Assembly (NCBI GenBank): GCA_029959195.1 | Contig: CP114126.1 | Location: forward strand, 1,178,001 to 1,242,000 | Direction: 5' to 3' | Source of the DNA: Dictyophora rubrovolvata | Taxonomy: Eukaryota > Basidiomycota > Agaricomycetes > Phallales > Phallaceae | Length of the DNA: 64,000 nucleotides | Part shown: piece after piece, positions 11,536 through 23,923 of the stretch | Position numbering within the stretch: the stretch's first letter is position 1 | Layout: every line of letters starts with the position of its first letter | Notes under the pieces: generated by a model | The model's database searches: none | What the model was told of the DNA's origin: nothing | The model's input: the letters and a program-made list of their open reading frames with translations, nothing else | Translations under genes and position numbers: made by a program

Positions 11536-12882
11536 ATGCCCCGTCTTCCCCTTCCCCTTCCTCCAAAAAGGCTACCGGTGCTCAATAATTACCAGCTTAA
11601 ATCAGTAGGCAATCTTTCGCAAGAACCATGGACTAAGGATTGGTTTCATCTTAGAGATATTCCCAAAATTATTAAAACACAGCTCAAAAGGAGGCCACAC
11701 GAGTCCATTCTTGCAAAATACCAAGGGCTGGTGCCAGTCGAGAATCGGATAAAACAATGGAACATTATACCGGGAGACTTGATTCGGATTCGGGGGCAAG
11801 GCGAGGTTATACAAGAAGTATTTGGCGTTGATAAATTCAAAAATATTGTATATCTAAAAAACAAAGAGGTGCGGAATGTCGCCTTCAAGTATAAGTGTAT
11901 CAGTTTCGGCTCAAAAGACACATGCGTTTCAAGGGTACCCCGGCCAATGATGATCTTCCGACTGTGCATTACTCAAAATGTCAATTATACATTGGCGACC
12001 ATGAGTATCCGCCTCCGTCAGGAGAAACAAAGCCCCTCGTCAAACAGTACGTCCTTTCATCATAAACGTTCCTCCTCTCTTACAATTTGTTCTCCAGAGT
12101 CTTTGCTTTGGACTTACGTTGTACAGCTCCTAAATGGGCACCATGCCTAGGTCGGTATGACTGGATACGGTATGCCGCGAGAACTATTCCGCCATTGCCG
12201 GGGCAAGAATATGAGAAAGTGCGGATCCCAATTCCTTGGCCGAAGCATGAAAAACCGCAACCTCCGCCGAGTAGGTTATGTTTTTATTGAATGAATTTTC
12301 TCATTCATTGGCAGAGCAGTTCAGGACATGGATACCCCAGCTGAGGTAGTGAAGGAGATTACATGGAAACCCACCAACAAGTTCTATCCAGCTTCGAACG
12401 TCGGGAAAAGAAGGTCATTGGAAGATGGCTATCTCTATCATATTCGCCCGCCTACAAAGGGTGCTCCGTCCATTCCATACGATCCCGAAACTACACCGCC
12501 GATGGAGTATGTCATCTCAGACGAACTCTCGAACAAAGATGGAGGAACAAGAAGACGACAACGCGCCATGACGCGCGAAAAAGAACGTGCTGAACGTAAA
12601 CAAGCCTTTATTAAAGCTGAAATTGCGGACTTGGACGGTCGCACGAAGAAAGAGGCGATCAAAGAAGCCGAGTTTAAATGGGCTGGAGTTTTGCGGAAAG
12701 AAATGCAAGCAGACCGTAAGAAGCGATGGGTTAAGAGGGGTGGTCTTGCTCGTCTTAAGCGTAAACACGCTCGTGAGACTAAAAAAGCGAGACAGCTGGA
12801 AGACCAGCTCCGGAAAGTGGTTTTGTCTCCCGCTGCCAACCAGGCTATACCGTCCAACCAACCTGTTCAACCGTCACTATAG
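11536..12882 (+). CDS. Mitochondrial large-subunit ribosomal protein uL24m (yeast Mrpl40)
   Basis: Four exons: 11536-11868, 11904-12046, 12098-12274 and 12315-12882. The product, about 406 residues, has a basic N-terminus suited to mitochondrial import, a KOW motif (IIPGDLIRIRGQGEVIQEVFGVDKFKN, shown here only as the landmark GDLIRIRGQGEV), the VHYSKCQLYIGD strand typical of fungal uL24m, and a long Lys/Arg-rich C-terminal extension. The protein sits at the tunnel exit of the mitoribosome. The first intron would be only 35 bases, which is short; the reading frame and similarity to the family favour it, but the exact splice site is the least certain part. It is head-to-head with MBP1. Confidence 0.85.
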
Positions 12883-13065
12883 ACTATTCTACAACGCCAA
12901 TCTCAATGTAATCAATGTATCTATCTATCTACTTTTTAATCCCATAGTTGAGAGTTGAGGTAGTCTATTGCGGCCCACCGGTCCGCGACCGAATTCCGGG
13001 GTGGGCCCATTAACGCGCGACCCTTGTGGCCTGTGAACCTCGCTATCTCTCCATCTTCTACCGCC

Positions 13066-15586
13066 ATGATGTCGCCGGCCCCTTCAATTACGAAAAAGGA
13101 CGACCAGAATGCAACAGATGATTCCGAGAATTCGTCAATTGATCAGGATGAAATTCAATTGGTTCGTGAGGCTTCGGCGTATCATTGAAGGGTTCCCCCT
13201 ACGAAGCATGCTACACAAATCAGCTGGTAAAGTCCTTAGCGGGCGGACTGGAAAAACATGGCTGCGGGTATCCATCTACTGTCCAGAAAGATCGTCTTGC
13301 GATTTTCTGGGAATATACAGTTGTTTGGGTTGAGATTATACCGCTAAGACCCTGATCAGCTCATACTGCGTAGGGAAAGCCCCCCAGTGTCGCCCCCAAT
13401 ATTACCCCTGTTAGAGGGGTTTCTTTATCGTACTGACATTTAATTTGTTTCCAGAAAAAGCTAGGATATAAGCAGGTATGTACATACAGAATGCAATAAT
13501 AAGCTCAAACTAGACGATTCAATCTTACTTCATAGTCCCTGCACCGTAGTTGGCACTTGGTAGAAAGTTTTGCGGCCAGTTTTTGTGCTCTCAACTTCAT
13601 TGGAGGAGTGAGGTCCGTAATTATTTTTTTTTCCTGAAATATCAAAATATTCACATTTTATTTCTAGATCTGCCTTTTTCTTGGGTATTGAAGCAGGTGG
13701 CCCTGCCGCACTTTGGTTCGTCGACTTTCTAAATCCCCGAGACAAGCTCGAATTTATAAACTGAACCTATAAGGTCTTCCTATCTTATCACTCTGGTGTT
13801 TATGTTCATCACGGCAGCCGTCTTGGCGGAGATTTGCTCAGCACTTCCCCTCTCCGGTTCCATCTACATCTGGGCAGCAGAGAGTGCAGGTCCCAAATAT
13901 GCCAGATTTTTTGGCTTCCTTGTTGCGTGGTGGGCATGTACGGCCTGGATGACGTTCGCCGCGAGTAACTCTCAGGTATAAAACACACTACAGTCAGTCC
14001 AATCGAGTATCTAATATACATTCACAGACCACAGCAAACTATCTTGTATCCCTCATGGCCATCTACGAGGTTGATTTTCCTGGTGGTATTGATAATAGTA
14101 ATGTTAAATGGAGAGCGATTATCTGGGTGTTTTCAGAGGTCTTTTTTGTCATGGGAATTGCCATCAACTATCTGCCTCGTAGGATCACAGTGTCTTTTTT
14201 CGAAACCCTTCCTTTCTTCTCATGGATTTCTAGCCAGATGGTATTCCCGTGTCTTCCGTTTTACAATTGGCCTTATCATGCTTGATTTCCTCCTTTGTCT
14301 TATATGGCTTCCCATTGGTGTTTCTAAAACTTACGGGTTCAGATCCGCCAAAGATGTCTTTACGGCCACATGTAAGTAAAGTACCTTCGTTCTCTCATTG
14401 ACATTCTTAATAATGGGTTTTTTTTTTTAAGATAACGGTACTGGTGCGCCTCCTGTGTGGAACTGGATGCTGTCCTTGTGAGTGGACATGTCAAATATGT
14501 TATTAAAGCACAGCTTTCCTGAATCGCCGCATTAGCTTGTTTACAGCGGGCACATTAACTGGATTTGACGCTTCTGGACACATCGCCGAAGAAACCAAGA
14601 ACGCCAGGTTAGCTACATATGGTTCATGTTCACGACGAGACACTTAATATCCTTTGACAGCGTCGTTGCAGCGAAGGGACTATTCAGCGGTGCAGTAGCT
14701 ACCGGTGTATTTGGTTTCATCACGGCGATACTATTCTTGTTCTGCACCCCTTCTTTCGATGTTCTATTTGCTCTTGATGCGCCCCAGCCGTTTGTACAAA
14801 TTTACGCGCAGGCGCTGGGTCGAGGTGGAGCTGCTTTTATGACAGTTCTGGCAATTGTGGGTCTGGTTTTGGTGAGCTGGTATTTCATGTGAAAAAGAAA
14901 CTCCGGCTTAAGCTGAGTCTTGTCTTTCGTAGAACACAAGTATCGCTGTTGTCGCAGCTTCACGACTTATATTCGCAGTTGCTCGCGACGGCGTTTTACC
15001 CGGCTCTAAATGGATTGGGCAAGTTACAGAAGACGGCCAACCCAGAAACGCCGTTACCGTTATGTTTATATTTGGTGCAACTATTCTATGTACTATTTTA
15101 CCAAGCCAAGTCGCTTTTACGTCTCTTGTCTCTGCCGGAGCGGTTCCAACCATCGCAGCATATGCATTGATCCCTCTTTTGAGGTTAACAATGACGCCCA
15201 ATTCATTTCGTTCGTCTCATTTCAAGCTCGGTCGACTTCGCAAGCTCTTTTATTTGGTAGCGTTTGTATTTAACGCTTTTGTTCTTGCCGTATGTTTTCT
15301 CTCTTTTTTATTGGTGATGGAACGGGGATGCTAACTGGACGATCAAGGTTATGCTCTCCCCTTTCTTTTTTCCCGTTACGAGTGAGACTTTTAACTTTGT
15401 GAGTCTTGCGAACGCTATGTATTAGGCGGCTAAAATAATGACAATCGCATTTGATACCAGGCTTGTGCCATTTTCGGCGCTGTCACCATCTTCGCTGTTC
15501 TTGGTTGGTGGTTTATGCCGCCTGAGCAATGGCTCAGGCAAGAGCAGATCGGGAGCATGAACCACACCATAGATGATCCCAATTAG
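13066..15586 (+). CDS. APC-superfamily amino-acid/choline permease
   Basis: A many-exon gene starting at ATG 13066 (exon 1, 13066-13161) and ending at 15586. Splicing restores the family sequence in order: KKLGYKQ, SWHLVESFAASFCALNF, GGVRSAFFLGIEAGGPAALWSS, SALPLSGSIYIWAAESAGP, TANYLVS, LLCLIWLPIGV, GFDASGHIAEETKNA, NTSIAVVAASRLIF, TILPSQVAFTSLVSAG and a WLRQEQ tail. About twelve membrane segments are expected, with import at the plasma membrane of amino acids, GABA or choline-like substrates, as in yeast HNM1/UGA4 relatives. Introns are mostly near 50 bases, but the first is 293. No frame break remains once spliced, so I call it intact; the substrate cannot be read from sequence. Confidence 0.87.
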
Positions 15587-15746
15587 TGGATATGTGGACA
15601 AGTGGGTCGGTCTAGTAGATACATCAAAGTAGTTCGTAGACATCACATTTATGATTAAATAGATATGCAAGTTGTCCTTTTCTTTTTCGTCCCGCAACGA
15701 AATTATAATGGTGGTAACGGTGTAGTAGTAGTGGAATGAATGTGTT

Positions 15747-18294
15747 TTAGTATGGACCTAATCCCAGCTGACCTTGACACGCTGCTTCTATGTCAACAAT
15801 CTACACAAGGAGAGGTATGTGAGGGAAATCAGACAAAAGAGAATTATCGTATCCGGGATTTACCTCTTTCGGTGCATCTACGCTTAGAACGATTGGATGT
15901 TTTGACTGGACAAGCACTTCGTCCTGACGGGTAAATAAAATGTCAGTGGATTAGATATAACGCTCGTATACATTCGTATTGACCTCTATTCGAATGCCGA
16001 TATTATGGTATTGTTTGGGGAATGCAGATGATGCGGGAACGTAGACTCCTGTTCGGGGGTTAAGAGCTGAGAGAGGATGTTCAATCATTGAGTAACATAC
16101 CCGGTTCTATAGTTATAACCATTCCGGATTGTAGTCTAAGAAAGTGCGGACGTCAGAAGTGAAGCTCGAGATGTCAATGAGATACCGTACGGGCTATTGC
16201 GATTCATGTACGCCTCGTGCAGATCTTTCATACATATGTCAATACATAAAGTAAAATGGGAGACTTAGAGCGCACCTATACCAACTGGATGGCTCAAAAA
16301 ATGGGGATACAGCACTCTCTCGACTGCAGCATTCCCTGGGCCTGATGTATTCTCACTTAAATTGAAACCAAGCTTGTTCAGTTCCTGGGTGAGGACACGA
16401 CATGACTCAGCATGTAGGTCATATAAGTTCATTCCGCTGGATTCGGTGCAGAGGCTTGTGCAGTGTTTAAGTGTGACAAGGACGGCGTTGTATAATTCTG
16501 CTTGGGCTGTCGTGAAACGGCCCGTTGGGTATGTTGGATATGTGCGTGCTGTTGTTTCATAGTATGCATATGAGCTGGAAGATGGGTCGGAGGAGGTTAA
16601 CTTACTGATGTCTGAAGCATAGCCACTGGGGAATTAATTAGCAACGAATTCTGCGACTCAAAGTGTGAGAGATCCTTCTTACTTGAGCTCGCAACCTGCA
16701 TCTACGAGAACGAGATCACCCGGTTGTACTAAGTTGTCATTTGACGTATAATGGATTATAAGAGCGTTTGCTCTGAGAAAAACGGGGAAAAATTTGAGAT
16801 CATTTTCTAAACCAAGATATGAGGTAGAAAGGTTTACCCGGAAGCCACGACAGGGACATAAGCCATTCGTTCTGCTCCGTTTAGAAGACATAGATACTCA
16901 AAGTGCGCAGCAATGGCCGATTCGGGTGTATTATCTTGCATGTTCGCAAACCGCATTGTCTAATTTGTGACACATTTTCATACAATATAGTAATCAGGGA
17001 CCGTGAAACGGTCCATACCTTTGTATGTGCTAATGCACTGACATCTGCAGCTTTACGAAGAACGGCTTGTTCCCGTGAACTCTTGATCATTCGCAGTCGT
17101 GCAATTTCGCGTCGTAAATCGCGAATTTTGCTAATAGTCATATCTTCAACTAGGGTATCACAAGCTTCTTGAAGGGTAAGCCATGAACCAGTTTGGGACG
17201 ATGATGAACCGGAGCTGATGAAATCAACAAGCGATCGTCGTCGCCTCCGTCTGGCATGGTGAGTCGCAGGATACGGAGAAAGGAAGTAGTTATCATATAA
17301 TGGAAGGATGCTCTTCAAGTACGAATAAAAGTGTGAGGAGTCGCGAGCCTAAGACGAAGCTAGATTGACATGATGGTTCCGATGATTATATGGAGCACCC
17401 ACTTCGTCAGCGGCAAAGATGGACACAACGTCATCGAAGCTTGTTCTGTATAGTTTATTAGTGTATTTAGTATATGTGTAAGTTTGAAATGAAGTCTGAC
17501 AAACCTGGCGCCATCCCATTTTTCTCGATGGGCATTTTTACCACTGCAGAATAGAGTCATTTTATAAGATCGCGTCCGTGTTGGATTTTTTTCTTTGTGT
17601 TACATTCAGAAAAACAGATTAGATCAAATGGGTGGGACACATTACCTAGTATCAAAGCAGCATCCGCCTCTTGGAAACCAGTCAGATACCAAAAGTCGGA
17701 AGCTTGCCGAAACTTGTAACTGGATGCATATATGAATTGAGGGGTGGCTTGAAGAGAGTGATGCTGTCATTTCTTACAATATTTCTGATGAAATGTCTAA
17801 GTTAAAGTGAATAAATCTAAAAATAATTTAAGTTGTACCTTGACTCATATATTTAATCGTTCCACCTAGACAAACCTAAAATTGCCATGACGAGGCAAAA
17901 AGACTAGCGTTAAGTCCTCTGTGGTTTTAACATTTCTTTCGGACTGGCATACCACTAGACTACCTTGCGGTAAACTATCCATCAAATTCTTCCTCCGTTC
18001 TTCGTATTCAACCTTTGGAATTCCAGGTGTAAGCTCTTCCGGAGCGATTAGGTGAGCATGAGTCTTCGCAAGCGGTTGCCCATACATTGGCGGTTTTGTC
18101 ACTGTCGGACTGGCTGTGATGTACTGACGACATGGCTGGCGACTCGATATAACTTGCCGGAGGACAGTGTGAAGATGAATCCCAGATATTGCTTGCAGGG
18201 AGCGTGTGGCTAGAGACATACCCGGAACTTCGGGCGTCTTTTTCGTCCCCGCAGTTCTTTGACTCCAACGTGCAAGTGCATCAACGTCAGTCAT
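15747..18294 (-). CDS. ICP55: Mitochondrial X-Pro aminopeptidase ICP55
   Basis: About a dozen exons on the minus strand from ATG 18294 to the stop at 15749-15747. The order of motifs is that of ICP55/aminopeptidase P3: YGQPL, ELTPGIP, EYEERRKNLMDSLP, GTIKYMSQ, SYKFRQASDFWYLTGF, MTLFCSGKNAHREKWDG, then the pita-bread catalytic domain. The metal ligands are visible in VLVDAGCE, GYASDI, SHPVGIDLHE, MVITIEPGVYVP and GIRIEDEV. The enzyme trims one residue from proteins after mitochondrial presequence cleavage and stabilises them. The N-terminus is basic and hydroxylated, fitting import. Small exons (37, 43 bases) and one donor choice (GTACGG inside Asn-Ser-Pro) were set by family similarity. No missing key residue. 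Confidence 0.9.
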
Positions 18295-19392
18295 TATTAT
18301 AATAATTTGACATGTATTTTGCAAGTGATATTCAACGTGAGTCTTAATTCTTCAGAACATTGAACATGACAGCTACAACAGGGAGATTTCAGGCTTTCAG
18401 CTGGATCTGAACGACAATTTGCTCAATGACAATGAATCGTCGGGGTCTAGCGTGCGATAATGCTCGACATTAGTACTTGGTGGAAACACAAGCTGGTTTT
18501 TTCCCGTATTGCTTTACCCCAATGGATGATCAAGACAGGTACTTTCTGCCGCCCAACCAAAATATAGCTCTTCTTTGAGTCGGGAGCTCAGCTTGGTGAA
18601 CCAGGTTGTCAGCCTAATAGCGCTTTACCACATCCCTGCATTCACCGTCAAAAAAAGGCAATAACTTTATCATAAAGATAAGCACGGCTTTCCAGCCCCT
18701 TCAACATAGACCATCGGGGATTTGAAGCAAGACTTTTAGTTGCCTGAAATTTTTCTCCCACATGGCTAGTTCATTCACGAGCACTACTCTCACAGGTTCT
18801 CAAAACCTCATGTATGGTTCGGCAGTGTTTATAAAAATACGTACTTCCGAAGCCTTATGCGGCCTCATGGCAAACGGCCAGAACAAAAAAGTCCAACCTG
18901 GGGCCCAGATTTTCTAAGCGTCATCTGATACTTGACACTTGCCTTTCTCTTTATGTACCGGCAACGCACAAATCAACACGAACTGGTAAAACATCGCAGC
19001 TACTAGTAAGGTACACGACACATGTACCAGGAAAGCGTCGCAACTGTAGTAGCCACACAATAAACGTGTTGGCATTTAATTATTTCGCCGAAGGAAATTC
19101 TTTGCCTTATAGTTCAGATCTGAGTTACCGGAGATTTCAATATATTTGATGTCGAGCGATTCTTGCTCGTTTTATGGTTGACAGCGGTATTAAAAACTTC
19201 TCAGACTAGAGAGGAAATAGCGTAGGCTATGATATACTGTCGATAAATATTCCGGTAGCGAATGAGCCACTAGACCCGCTCTTTCCAGTTGATAGGCTCG
19301 GTCGAATGATTGTCGTGGATAATGGAGCAGAAAATGCAGAAAGGATCGCTCGCAGACGGTAAAGAAGCGAGTGGTGCTAAAGAGCATGCCCT
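18295..19392. other. Gene-free region between ICP55 and MRT4
   Basis: No intact gene. It carries copy A of a diverged direct repeat (18395-19060, listed separately); the remainder (19061-19392) shows nothing I can support. Confidence 0.5.
18395..19060. repeat. Diverged direct repeat, copy A
   Basis: Shares ordered short blocks with 22485-23125, for example GATCTGAA.GACAAT, TACTT.CTGCCG.CCAAC, GCTTTACCA, and ACGAACT.GTAAAA..TCGCAGCT.CTAGTA. The copies are too different for a recent transposition. In copy B the minus strand keeps a 129-residue open frame, so both may be remains of one coding sequence. Confidence 0.55.
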
Positions 19393-20565
19393 TTAATCGC
19401 TCATCTTTTCGTTTTCAACTACGATTCCAGGTAAGTAGTCGAATTAAAGTCCAAGATGTTCGCGTACCATTGTCATCTTGGTCGTTCTCAGCCACATCAT
19501 CGACAACACCATCATTCGCATCTTCATCGGGCTTTAGTTCGACGACTTGACCCGTTTTCGAATCCCATCGGGCATATAGTGTTACTTTGAAAGCAACCAT
19601 TTTGATAAGGAGAAGTTTTAAAAGCTGCGCCTAATCAAGAGATAGATAGTTTAAGGAACCTTTAAACCCGAAATGAAAAAGCTTCGCTTACCTGTTCCGA
19701 AGTTAATTTTTGACCCTTTTTACATACAACATGCTCAGATGTTAGCGAAGGTACACCCCTCACGAGAGTGGTTTTAAGTCCTAGCACACGGAGTTGAGGA
19801 TCCATGTTATGGGGGAATGGTTCGGGAGGGTCGGTAAATTTTTGGATAGGTCCTGAAAACGAGTCATGTTGAGATGAATCACGAAAGATATTTACGCACC
19901 TATGGGTAGCATAACATCTTTATCGGCGACGTTTCCTGCCCGTGCAAAGTCAGGTGCTTTGAAATCGTCGAACCATTCTTGAGTCTTTTCGTGTTCGTAT
20001 GAAGTGAAAAATAGACCAGTTTGGCCTTTAAGCCGCTATTAGGGATTGCATATATGAATACCTAAAGATAGCGGACGGCTTAATTGGTGAATAATGTACC
20101 TTTGCAAGAAGACGCAATCCTGGACGGTGCTCCGACTCAGGTGATGTACCTAGAGCTTTTGCCATGACTGCGCATTTACCGAAGAATATACGTGCGTCTC
20201 TAAAATGAAACAATTATAAGTATTAACCTTAACTACACCAAACAGCAAGTTAACGCGTACTCTTTCCATAGCGTCCTGACTGTTTTGAGATGTGTATTTC
20301 GCATCTGTCCAATCCGGAATATATAGGCATGTTCCCATTTATCTGCATTTTCCTGAATCTAAAATTTCGCATATCCCTTAATATAGGGCCTCAAAAGGAA
20401 AAAATGACCGGTAAATGAGACAGACTTGTTTGACGAGATCTTCCTTCTTAGAGCGATCTTTTTTTGACGTTTTCGTTAACGAAACTAAAAAAGAAAAAGA
20501 TCGTTAAATAATGTCGATTCAAAGAGTATCTACATACCAACTTTTGCTCGTTTTGACTTCGGCAT
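19393..20565 (-). CDS. MRT4: Ribosome assembly factor MRT4 (P0-like)
   Basis: A multi-exon gene on the minus strand from ATG 20565 ([10 protein letters not shown]) to the stop at 19395-19393. The exons give the uL10-like fold of MRT4: [45 protein letters not shown] or a near variant, [65 protein letters not shown], and an acidic tail in two exons. MRT4 occupies the P0 site on pre-60S particles in the nucleolus until it is exchanged for the stalk protein. The last exon (19418-19393) is inferred from a GTACGC donor. No defect seen. It is divergent from DOHH, 187 bases away. Confidence 0.9.
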
Positions 20566-20752
20566 GGACGCACGTTGGAAAAAAAAGGTCGAGTTCAAAC
20601 TCCGGTCACCGAGGGTGCTTCCAATATGATAATCACTCGTTTCTCGTTGGCTTCTTCGTCAGCGCACACAGCAGATTTTGCAATTCGCATGCTGATATCG
20701 GCTGATATTTCTGTGTAGACGATAAAGATCTTCCAAAAAAGATATACTGGAA
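20566..20752. promoter_or_regulatory. Bidirectional promoter between MRT4 and deoxyhypusine hydroxylase
   Basis: 187 bases between two divergent start codons, with no room for another gene. It joins a ribosome-assembly gene to an eIF5A-modifying gene, so co-expression is plausible. I see no TATA box or clear binding site. Confidence 0.5.
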
Positions 20753-22145
20753 ATGGCAGCGCTCGGCCCTATCTCGTTATCGACCCTCGATTCGCTGCAG
20801 TCCACGGTACTTAATCTCTCAGGCAATATACCTCTTTCCCAAAGATATCGAGCCTTGTTTACTTTAAAAAATCTGGGAAAAATCAGCTCGGATTCCGTTT
20901 CACACCTGAAAATAAAAGACAAACCCGAAGTTTTGGTTTCTGACACTGCGATTGATATCATAGCCCAAGGTTTCACCGATCCTTCGGCATTGCTCAAACA
21001 TGAATTGGCGTACGTTCTCGGACAAATGGGAAACCCGAAAGCTATTGGAATTCTAGAAAACGTGCTTCAAGATCAGAACCAGGATGCAATGGTTAGACAC
21101 GAGGTTGTAATTCACGGTGACTTGCGCTTGTTCCTTTTTTTAATGTTATTTGTTAGGCTGCGGAAGCTCTTGCAGCATTATCTTCGGCTTCTTCAGAACC
21201 ACTTCTACGTCAATATCTCAACGATAATGAACGATGTATTCGTGAAACGTGCCAAATCGCTCTTGCTCGACTCGAATGGGCACGGTTGAACAGTCAAGCC
21301 GGTGAACTAAATCCACCGTAGGTTTTCTTTCGACGTCACACTACATCTGTATTTAATTCGCAATGATGGTTAGACAATTCACATCAATCGATCCCGCTCC
21401 ACCTGATGTGGCTCCTTCCGACTCATCGTCGTCATCGGACCATGATGCGTTTGAGCTGATCAAGTCCCTCCAACAGAAGCTTACGTCGCATGATCTTTCG
21501 CTATTCGAAAGGTACCGTGCGATGTTCGCACTACGCAACATCATAGGGTCACATGCCGATTCCAATATTCAGAAAGCCGCTGTTAATGCCTTAGCAGCAG
21601 GGTTCGAGGATGACAGCGAGTTGTTCAAGTATGTTTTGACGTTCCCAACCACCATGTTGCATTTACGCTAATACTGATCTTGACTTCATCTTCCTATCAG
21701 ACATGAAATAGCTTTTGTGTTTGGGCAGCTATCAACGCCTCATTCTATCCCTGCCCTTCTACAAGTGCTCAAGAACGACAACGAGGCAGCAATGGTGCGA
21801 CATGAAGCTGCGGAAGCTTTAGGTGGTATTGTCGGCGAACGTACGTCCTTCAAGCTAAATTTGCTCAACAAATACGCATAATAATGTACACATATAGTTC
21901 CTTCAGACTCGACTTCTGAACCAGTCGATGTGCTCGCAATTCTGAAAGAATGGAGCACTCGCTCTGACGCGCCACAGGTCGTGAGAGATAGTTGTATCGT
22001 AGCGGTGGACATGTGGGAAGTGAGTAGCTTTTTCAGATCTTTGCCGGCTTATCCTTTGACCTACGACATTTAGTATGAGCATTCCGACGAGTTCCAGTAT
22101 GCCAATGGCTTGGAGACCGCAAATACACAAGTAGCTGTCGCCTAG
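20753..22145 (+). CDS. LIA1: Deoxyhypusine hydroxylase (LIA1/DOHH)
   Basis: Five or so exons from ATG 20753 to stop 22143-22145. The protein is two sets of HEAT-like repeats, each with the iron-binding His-Glu motifs: [13 protein letters not shown] and AMVRHE plus AAEAL in the first half, and [11 protein letters not shown] and [13 protein letters not shown] in the second. That is the signature of the di-iron monooxygenase which completes hypusine on eIF5A. A Ser/Asp-rich linker ([10 protein letters not shown]) separates the halves, as is common in fungi. Introns of about 50-60 bases interrupt each HE repeat. All four HE pairs are present, so it should be active. Confidence 0.93.
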
Positions 22146-23923
22146 GCGCTTGGGTTTACTTATTATGTACGATCTATGAAGAATCTTGTAGTATAGTGTA
22201 TGTAACTCGGAGTCATGATTGTCACTTGATGTACTTAGGCCTGCTTCGGGCGCCTGTTTCATGCCCGCAGTTAATGATTTACCCGGTCCTCGCCTGAGTC
22301 GAGCGAGTCATAGGCTGTCATAGGCTAGAATCTACTGGCTCGCCAAGCCAAGGCCAGAAAATCATTATCCGCAGTTTTCGTAACTTGGTCTCAACTCCTA
22401 CTTCCCGCAGCATTCAAGCCTATTTCTATTTTTATTTGACAACCACAACTCGGATATATTTGGCTCTCGGCTTCATGTTTTCGTCCGGGATCTGAAGGAC
22501 AATGAATTGCCAAATGGCCCTCTAGCCTCTTGAGCCTGCAAAATATGTTGATACTGGTCGCTAGCACTTGATGGAGCATTGATGGGGAGCCTAGATAACG
22601 TCGTACTTCCTGCCGACCAACGGGAACATGTCGGCCCCTCTTTGGGGAGAAGGTCGATAGTCCAAAGTTTCAGTCTGACGCTTTACCAAATCGCCGCCCC
22701 ATTTCTCACCGAAATAGGCAAGAGCTTGACACTGCGCATACCCTTCCCCGCTCTCGGATTGCTTCACCCTTTGAAACCCATGAGCATCGTGTAGCACCCA
22801 AACATGATCCCACAAGAGTTTGGAGCGGTGTAGATGCCTAAATGAAACTGACACAGCCAGCTGCAGTTCATTTATTATGGCACCTGATGTTCCTATAACC
22901 CGCGGAGAGTTATGAAAACTGCGACCTCTGACGGAGCTTCGTGGGGTATCATAACGAGTGGCCAAGACAAAGAAATTCAATTTGGGGCCTATACCCCAAG
23001 TTTTTCTCCAACATCATTCCCACTTTGTGCTAGCAACACACGAACTAGTAAAATGTCGCAGCTTCTAGTACGGCACACTAGAAAAACGTCGCACTGTCCG
23101 ACACACGAAAGATGTACCAGCAATCTGTCGCAGCTCAACTAATAATTCACGACACGTCTGGAAGTTCTTCTTTTAATGGTTGAGTATTTGACATCTAACA
23201 TTCGTAACTCTGTGGCTGAAAAATAATTAGTCTTAATCAGCATATCGGAAAGAAGCCAATTCGTCATCCATGTGGAGTTGCATTGCCAATTGTGTGTAAG
23301 CGCAGTAATATAGAATCCAACTTGAATGGGTCCAGCTCGTTGCTTCGAAACCGCAAGGTACGCCGTCGAAGTCATCTGCTATTTTAGGCATGTCGTTCTA
23401 TTCACGTGTTTACACCCAAGCTAGCGCCAACTGAAGTGATAATATAGTTATCTAAAAGAATAGTATTACACAAACAAAAGCGACTTTGGAAAAACGAGTT
23501 TTACATTCAAAGGATTGCTACTATTGTAGTACGTGTTGATGCACTGATGGATGACGTCGACACACTACTCGGGTTCTGCCGGCGGTACCGTGATCGTCGG
23601 GAACCGGTGCAGACACCATCGGAATGACCAAATCCTTTCACAATACATAGCAAGTCCCGCAGTCCAAAAAACGACGGCGTTTATCTCAAAAGCCGTTTGA
23701 GATTCTCAACCGAACGAATTAGGCTGCGTAATGTGATAGATCATGATTCTCTGAAAGGCGCCTGACCCGGCTACCCATGTTCGAAGGACTGCCAGTCTTA
23801 AGTTAAATCACCAGCCGACGTTTTTTTCCCTGGTTTGAAGGTCACAATGTTCCCTTCGGATGCCATATATGAGAAACAATCCCAATTGACCCCCTTCTTT
23901 TCCTCAAATTTTCCACTTGCTCT
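22146..23923. other. Gene-free region with repeat copy B
   Basis: Holds copy B of the diverged repeat (22485-23125) and no complete gene. The part after 23400 is featureless apart from the 5' flank of the next gene. Confidence 0.5.
22485..23125. repeat. Diverged direct repeat, copy B, with open frame on minus strand
   Basis: Counterpart of 18395-19060. The minus strand has an open frame from 22980 to 22591 whose product includes HVWVLHDAHGFQRVK and CQALAYFGEKWGGDLVK, which looks like real protein but which I cannot name. The corresponding frame in copy A is broken. Together the copies bracket the MRT4/DOHH gene pair. Confidence 0.5.

Noticed and set aside
13066-15586. Permease as a pseudogene because several frames contain stops
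   Set aside because: Every apparent stop falls in an intron with good borders, and the spliced product follows the family from end to end.
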